DNA from: Candidatus Stackebrandtia excrementipullorum
GTDB taxonomy: Bacteria; Actinomycetota; Actinomycetes; Mycobacteriales; Micromonosporaceae
Assembly: GCA_019113825.1 (NCBI GenBank)
Contig: DXGR01000061.1
Location: 1 to 52,797, forward strand
Direction: 5' to 3'
DNA: 52,797 bases
Part shown: one piece after another, positions 49,774-52,797 of the stretch
Numbering within the stretch: position 1 is the stretch's first letter
Layout: the number at the start of each line of letters is the position of its first letter
The notes under the pieces: generated by a model
The model's input: only the letters and a program-made list of their open reading frames with translations
The model's database searches: none
Told to the model about the DNA's origin: nothing
Made by a program: the position numbers and the translations under genes

Positions 49774-50507
49774 TGAATTTCACGACCTTGGCGGTCGACG
49801 ACCGGGACGACCGGGTCACGGTGCGGCTGAACCGCCCCGACAAACGCAATGCCATCGACCAGGCCATGGTCGACGAGCTGCACACCGTATGCGGTGAACT
49901 TGAACGGCGTCCCCGCCCCATGCTGTTGACCGGTGGCGCGGACGGGGTGTTCGCCGCCGGTGCCGACATTGGTCAGCTACGGGACAGAACGTCGGCGGAT
50001 GCGTTGCGCGCCATCAACTCCGGCCTCTTCAACCGGATCAGGGCCCTTCCAATGCCCACGATCGCCGCGATCGACGGGCCGGCGTTGGGGGGCGGGGCCG
50101 AACTCTCCTACGCCTGCGACATTCGGTTGTGCACCACGCGCAGCTTCTTCGGCCAGCCCGAGGCCCGCTTGGGCATCATCGCCGGGGCCGGTGCCACGTG
50201 GCGGCTCCCCGCACTCGTGGGCGAGAGCCTCGCCAAGGAGCTTCTGTTCACCGGGCGTCGTATGGCCGCCGACGAGGCGCTGCGGGCGGGGCTCGTGAGC
50301 GACGTCGTCGAACCCGAGGCGCTACTGGACCGTGCCGACGCGCTGCTTACCGATATCGGCAAGGCCGCACCAATGGCGCTGCGGCTGACCAAACTGGCCG
50401 TCAACTCGGGCGGCGATGCGCACCCGCACGTGGAGCTTGCCGCTCAAGCGCTCCTGTTCGACTCGGAGGAGAAGCACGACCGCATGACGAAGTTCCTCAA
50501 CCGTTGA
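49770..50507 (+). CDS. Enoyl-CoA hydratase/isomerase family protein
   Basis: The 245-residue protein has the crotonase fold: RLNRPDKRNAIDQAMV (N-terminal signature), FAAGADIGQL with the oxyanion hole, IDGPALGGGAELSYACDIRL, and the QPEARLGIIAGAGATWRLP loop where the family's catalytic glutamate lies. Pairing with the 3-hydroxyacyl-CoA dehydrogenase suggests hydration of a 2-enoyl-CoA then oxidation, as in short-chain fatty acid or phenylacetate catabolism; the chain is not determined. ATG 49770 overlaps the previous stop by four bases. A CACCCG/CGGGTG hairpin with TTTTTT near 50673-50712 may end the transcript. Confidence 0.9.
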   Translation: MMNFTTLAVDDRDDRVTVRLNRPDKRNAIDQAMVDELHTVCGELERRPRPMLLTGGADGVFAAGADIGQLRDRTSADALRAINSGLFNRIRALPMPTIAAIDGPALGGGAELSYACDIRLCTTRSFFGQPEARLGIIAGAGATWRLPALVGESLAKELLFTGRRMAADEALRAGLVSDVVEPEALLDRADALLTDIGKAAPMALRLTKLAVNSGGDAHPHVELAAQALLFDSEEKHDRMTKFLNR

Positions 50508-50710
50508 CCGGATGTGTACGGCACTCGGTTGTCGAGCGGGCACGTCTCGGCGTTGTGAAAGCGCACTTTCATGACGGCCCGCTCACGGTCGGCATTCTGA
50601 AAAGCGGCGTCTGAACCTCGTTCGAGTGACTGGACGGCAGGCGAATGCGTGCTCAACGGCACCGTGGGACGTCACCCGGGCACCACGCAACAGAACAGCG
50701 GGTGGCTTTT

Positions 50711-51712
50711 TTACAGGTACATACCCATCGGGGGCGTGTCGTCGGCGTCGCCGTGATCGGTCGTCTTCGCGTCGAAGAACCGACGCCCGCCGAATTTTCG
50801 CTGCAGGCGGTCGTCCAGATCGTCGGCCAACCGAGTCATGGATTGAACCGCCAACATCAGATGCGATGGCTGGAAGTCGCGTCCGTACACGGGAACCGAA
50901 GCCCAAATGGTGGAGTCGGCGTAGTACAGCCGCCCGATCGGCAGCCGCCGTGTCAATTCGGACAGTTCGCTGAACAACCGTTCGTTGGTCCCCACGTCCG
51001 TCAACAACGGTGAGTACACGTCGACCACTGCGGGCCGTTCCGTCGGCTTGATGAACACCATGGCCGACCCGGCACGCAGACTGATCTCGCCTTCGGTGTC
51101 GATGGCCAGGTGAGCCGGCGTCGTGTGTTGCATCGCGGCGACCACGGTCGCGACCACTTCGCCCAACGGACCCGACACGGGAGTTCTCCCCGGGTCCGAA
51201 TCGTCGTCTTCACCGGGTGTCACCGGGCGGGCCGGAGCCAGGACCAGGTCCGCGACGGACTCGTCCTCCGTCTGATAGTCGTAGGTCAGGAATGCCGGGT
51301 GCGGCGCTCCGTACACGTCCCGCATCGTGCGGGCCACGATGGTGGCCAGACCGTCGGGGTCGTCCACGTCCGTTTGCAGCCCGAACCGTTGGCCGGCCCC
51401 ATCCAACACGCCCGGCGGCTGCCACCCCAGGGCTACCAGTTTCCCGACGGCCGACCTACCGAGGTGGGCGGCCGTCGGCAGGGTCGCGTTCGAGGTGGCG
51501 TCGGCCCGTATCTGGCCGTCTGCCGGGACGGTCAACGACACGTCGTAGACGGCACTACCGGTCCCGGAGGCCGCCGGGTCGAGAATCAACGCCAGGTCGG
51601 AGCCCACCGGCATATCCGGGATCACCCGGGCCAGGGCGACGGTGAAGTCGCCCCAGGCGGCGGCGACTTTGGCGGTCAGGTCGGATGCGTTGTCGTCCAC
51701 ACCGGCTGACAC
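50711..51712 (-). CDS. YbjN / TY-Chap-type peptide-binding chaperone-like protein
   Basis: The roughly 333-residue protein has two similar-sized halves. The N-terminal half (about 1-170) reads AAWGDFTVALARVIPDMPV, YDVSLTVPADGQIRADATSN, HLGRSAVGKLVALGWQPPG. The C-terminal half has HLAIDTEGEISLRAGSAMVF, VVDVYSPLLTDVGTNERLFSEL and LYYADSTIWASVPVYGRDF, then helices with HLMLAVQSMTRLADDLDDRL, the YbjN/CesT-like pattern of actinobacterial TY-Chap proteins. No enzyme motif is seen. GTG 51712 is preferred because GGGGAG lies 10 bases upstream; GTG 51739 is an alternative. It is downstream of mscS on the same strand, separated by 54 bp. Confidence 0.65.
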   Translation of the reverse strand: MSAGVDDNASDLTAKVAAAWGDFTVALARVIPDMPVGSDLALILDPAASGTGSAVYDVSLTVPADGQIRADATSNATLPTAAHLGRSAVGKLVALGWQPPGVLDGAGQRFGLQTDVDDPDGLATIVARTMRDVYGAPHPAFLTYDYQTEDESVADLVLAPARPVTPGEDDDSDPGRTPVSGPLGEVVATVVAAMQHTTPAHLAIDTEGEISLRAGSAMVFIKPTERPAVVDVYSPLLTDVGTNERLFSELSELTRRLPIGRLYYADSTIWASVPVYGRDFQPSHLMLAVQSMTRLADDLDDRLQRKFGGRRFFDAKTTDHGDADDTPPMGMYL

Positions 51713-51766
51713 TACCCATCGGCTCCCCGCACGGTCCACACCGTGTCGGACCGGATGGGTCGGGTG

Positions 51767-52797
51767 TCACCAACCCGGCTCCATCGGCGGCGCGGGTGAA
51801 CGCTGAGACGGCACGGCGGGGGTGCTCGTCGAGCCGACGACACGCATGGTGGGTGCCTTGTCGGGATGAATGCGGCCGATCCAGTCGACCAGCTTCTCCC
51901 GGATCTCGCACTGCAACGACCACCAGGCGTCGGAATCGGGGGCCGACGCGGTCGCCCGAACACGCAGGTACGGACCGGTGGAGTCGGTGACGAGCAGGTT
52001 GCGTGCCTTTCCGTCCCAATGCGGGCTCGCCTCGGTGATCGCCTCCAACTGTTCCCGTGCCTCGGCGACCGGGAATCCCCACCCGACGTCGAAGTTGACG
52101 ACCGTGGTCAGGTTCATCGACCCGACCGTCCAATTTGAATAGGGGTTCGTGGCGAAGTACGAACTGGGCAGTATGAGACACCGTTTGTCCCAGATGCGGA
52201 TGACCACATAGGTCAAGGCGATCTTTTCGACCTTGCCCCACTCCCCTTCGACCACGACGATGTCACCCAGCCGCAAGGCGTCGCCGAACGCCAACCGGAC
52301 TCCGGCAAACGCGTCCTTCAGCAGGGATTGCGCGGCCAAACCGACGACAACACCCACCACACCGGCCGACGCCAGTACACCCGTGCCGAAACTACGCGCC
52401 TCTGGGAACGTCAACATCCCCGCGGCGCCGGCAACCACCCAGATGATTCCGCTCCCGACGCGGTAGACGATGACGGCCTGTGTCCGTCGGCGTCGGGTTT
52501 CGACGTCCTCGGTGTCGTCGTCGTCCGCGGCGGCCTCGGCCGATACCCGGATCATCCCCAAAAGCCGCGTGATCAGCCAGGCGCCGCTGGCGAAAAGCCC
52601 CAACAGGACCCAGTGGCCGGTGTCGATCTGCAACGCCGTCACATCGATGACCAGGAGGCTGAGGCGAGCGGCAAGAAGGGCGACGAAGAGTTGAGCCGGG
52701 CGGTAGATCAAACGCAGGAGGGTCGTGATCCTGTTGCGGCGGTTCCACAGCCGCGCCAACATGCGGCGGGTGAGACTGATCAGCAGGGCACCGCCGA
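51767..52797 (-). CDS. MscS-family mechanosensitive channel (N-terminus cut by the window edge)
   Basis: The frame stays open to the right edge, so the product begins outside the window; an internal ATG at 52762 is unlikely to be the start because the residues before it continue a typical N-terminal helical region. Membrane segments lie in the first half. The pore-helix region ASAGVVGVVVGLAAQSLLKD matches the glycine/alanine-rich MscS TM3, followed by the beta domain DIVVVEGEWGKVEKIALTYV and LILPSSYFATNPYSNWTVGS. MscS channels open under membrane tension and release solutes during hypoosmotic shock. The C-terminal tail is short and proline-rich. It is followed by a TY-Chap-like gene on the same strand. 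Confidence 0.9.
   Translation of the reverse strand, partial: GGALLISLTRRMLARLWNRRNRITTLLRLIYRPAQLFVALLAARLSLLVIDVTALQIDTGHWVLLGLFASGAWLITRLLGMIRVSAEAAADDDDTEDVETRRRRTQAVIVYRVGSGIIWVVAGAAGMLTFPEARSFGTGVLASAGVVGVVVGLAAQSLLKDAFAGVRLAFGDALRLGDIVVVEGEWGKVEKIALTYVVIRIWDKRCLILPSSYFATNPYSNWTVGSMNLTTVVNFDVGWGFPVAEAREQLEAITEASPHWDGKARNLLVTDSTGPYLRVRATASAPDSDAWWSLQCEIREKLVDWIGRIHPDKAPTMRVVGSTSTPAVPSQRSPAPPMEPGW

Noticed and set aside
50673-50712. Strong terminator after the enoyl-CoA hydratase gene
   Set aside because: Only a 6-bp stem with a 20-base loop before TTTTTT; kept only as a note because it also overlaps the TY-Chap stop.

Overview
The window looks like the chromosome of a moderately GC-rich actinobacterium. 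Supporting signs are GTG and TTG starts, strong GC bias at third codon positions, a mycothiol gene (mshA), BldC-like and Lrp regulators, an MFS-thymidylate kinase fusion, a baeRF/Vms1-type protein, an aminofutalosine-type (mqn) menaquinone branch, an actinobacterial System II cytochrome c maturation operon, and an A1408 16S rRNA methyltransferase homologue of the kind found in actinomycetes. The mix suggests Glycomycetales or Micromonosporales, but the genus cannot be fixed from sequence reading alone. Nearly all of it is tightly packed single-copy chromosome. I see no transposase, integrase, phage module or CRISPR array.

Layout. 1-3.5 kb: the tail of a secreted protein, a flavin-dependent sugar-lactone-type oxidase, a TetR regulator and a CatB/Vat-type acetyltransferase. 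3.8-6.7 kb: SDR - mshA - YbjN, an arrangement also found around mshA in Mycobacterium tuberculosis. 6.7-9.6 kb: a minus-strand run with a PLP fold-III enzyme, a baeRF-type release-factor-like protein and a DUF2795 protein. 9.9-13.8 kb: MFS-Tmk fusion and holB (DNA polymerase III delta prime), with a possible coupled small ORF. 13.9-18.5 kb: a TetR remnant, an unknown gene, a membrane UbiB/AarF kinase and fumC. 18.6-22.1 kb: prfC, an unknown protein, a YjbR protein and folE. 22.2-28.4 kb: ftsH, hpt, a DHFR-like protein with a divergent TetR, tilS and a DUF2342 zincin; hpt is inverted relative to the usual colinear order and a two-gene module sits beside it. 28.4-34.4 kb: hemL - histidine phosphatase - resA - ccdA - resB - ccsB, a haem and cytochrome c maturation operon with overlapping stops and starts. 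34.5-35.6 kb: two related lipoproteins. 35.7-39.1 kb: mqnP and mqnL on the minus strand, a six-cysteine 65-residue peptide gene, and divergent mqnM. 39.1-41.3 kb: BldC-like, Lrp/AsnC and a cysteine desulfhydrase-like enzyme. 41.4-47.4 kb: GNAT, an asparagine synthetase fused to an F420-ligase-like domain, a YjbR protein, and a coupled pair encoding a KamB/NpmA-type 16S rRNA A1408 methyltransferase and a DUF371 + RsmI-like protein. 47.5-47.7 kb: tRNA-Glu and tRNA-Asp. 47.9-52.8 kb: an EamA transporter, a 3-hydroxyacyl-CoA dehydrogenase with enoyl-CoA hydratase, a YbjN/TY-Chap-type protein and an MscS channel cut by the window edge.

How the genes work together. The 28-39 kb region is a respiratory block: haem precursor synthesis (hemL), cytochrome c maturation (resA, ccdA, resB, ccsB) and late menaquinone steps (mqnP prenyltransferase, mqnL decarboxylase, mqnM prenyl-FMN synthase). 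Redox and sulfur biology recurs with mshA and the cysteine desulfhydrase-like gene. The best candidates for something undescribed are (i) the coupled DUF371-RsmI-like / A1408-methyltransferase pair, which points at the ribosomal decoding site; (ii) the 937-residue asparagine synthetase / F420-ligase-like fusion; and (iii) the small Cys-rich peptide between the divergent mqnL and mqnM genes.
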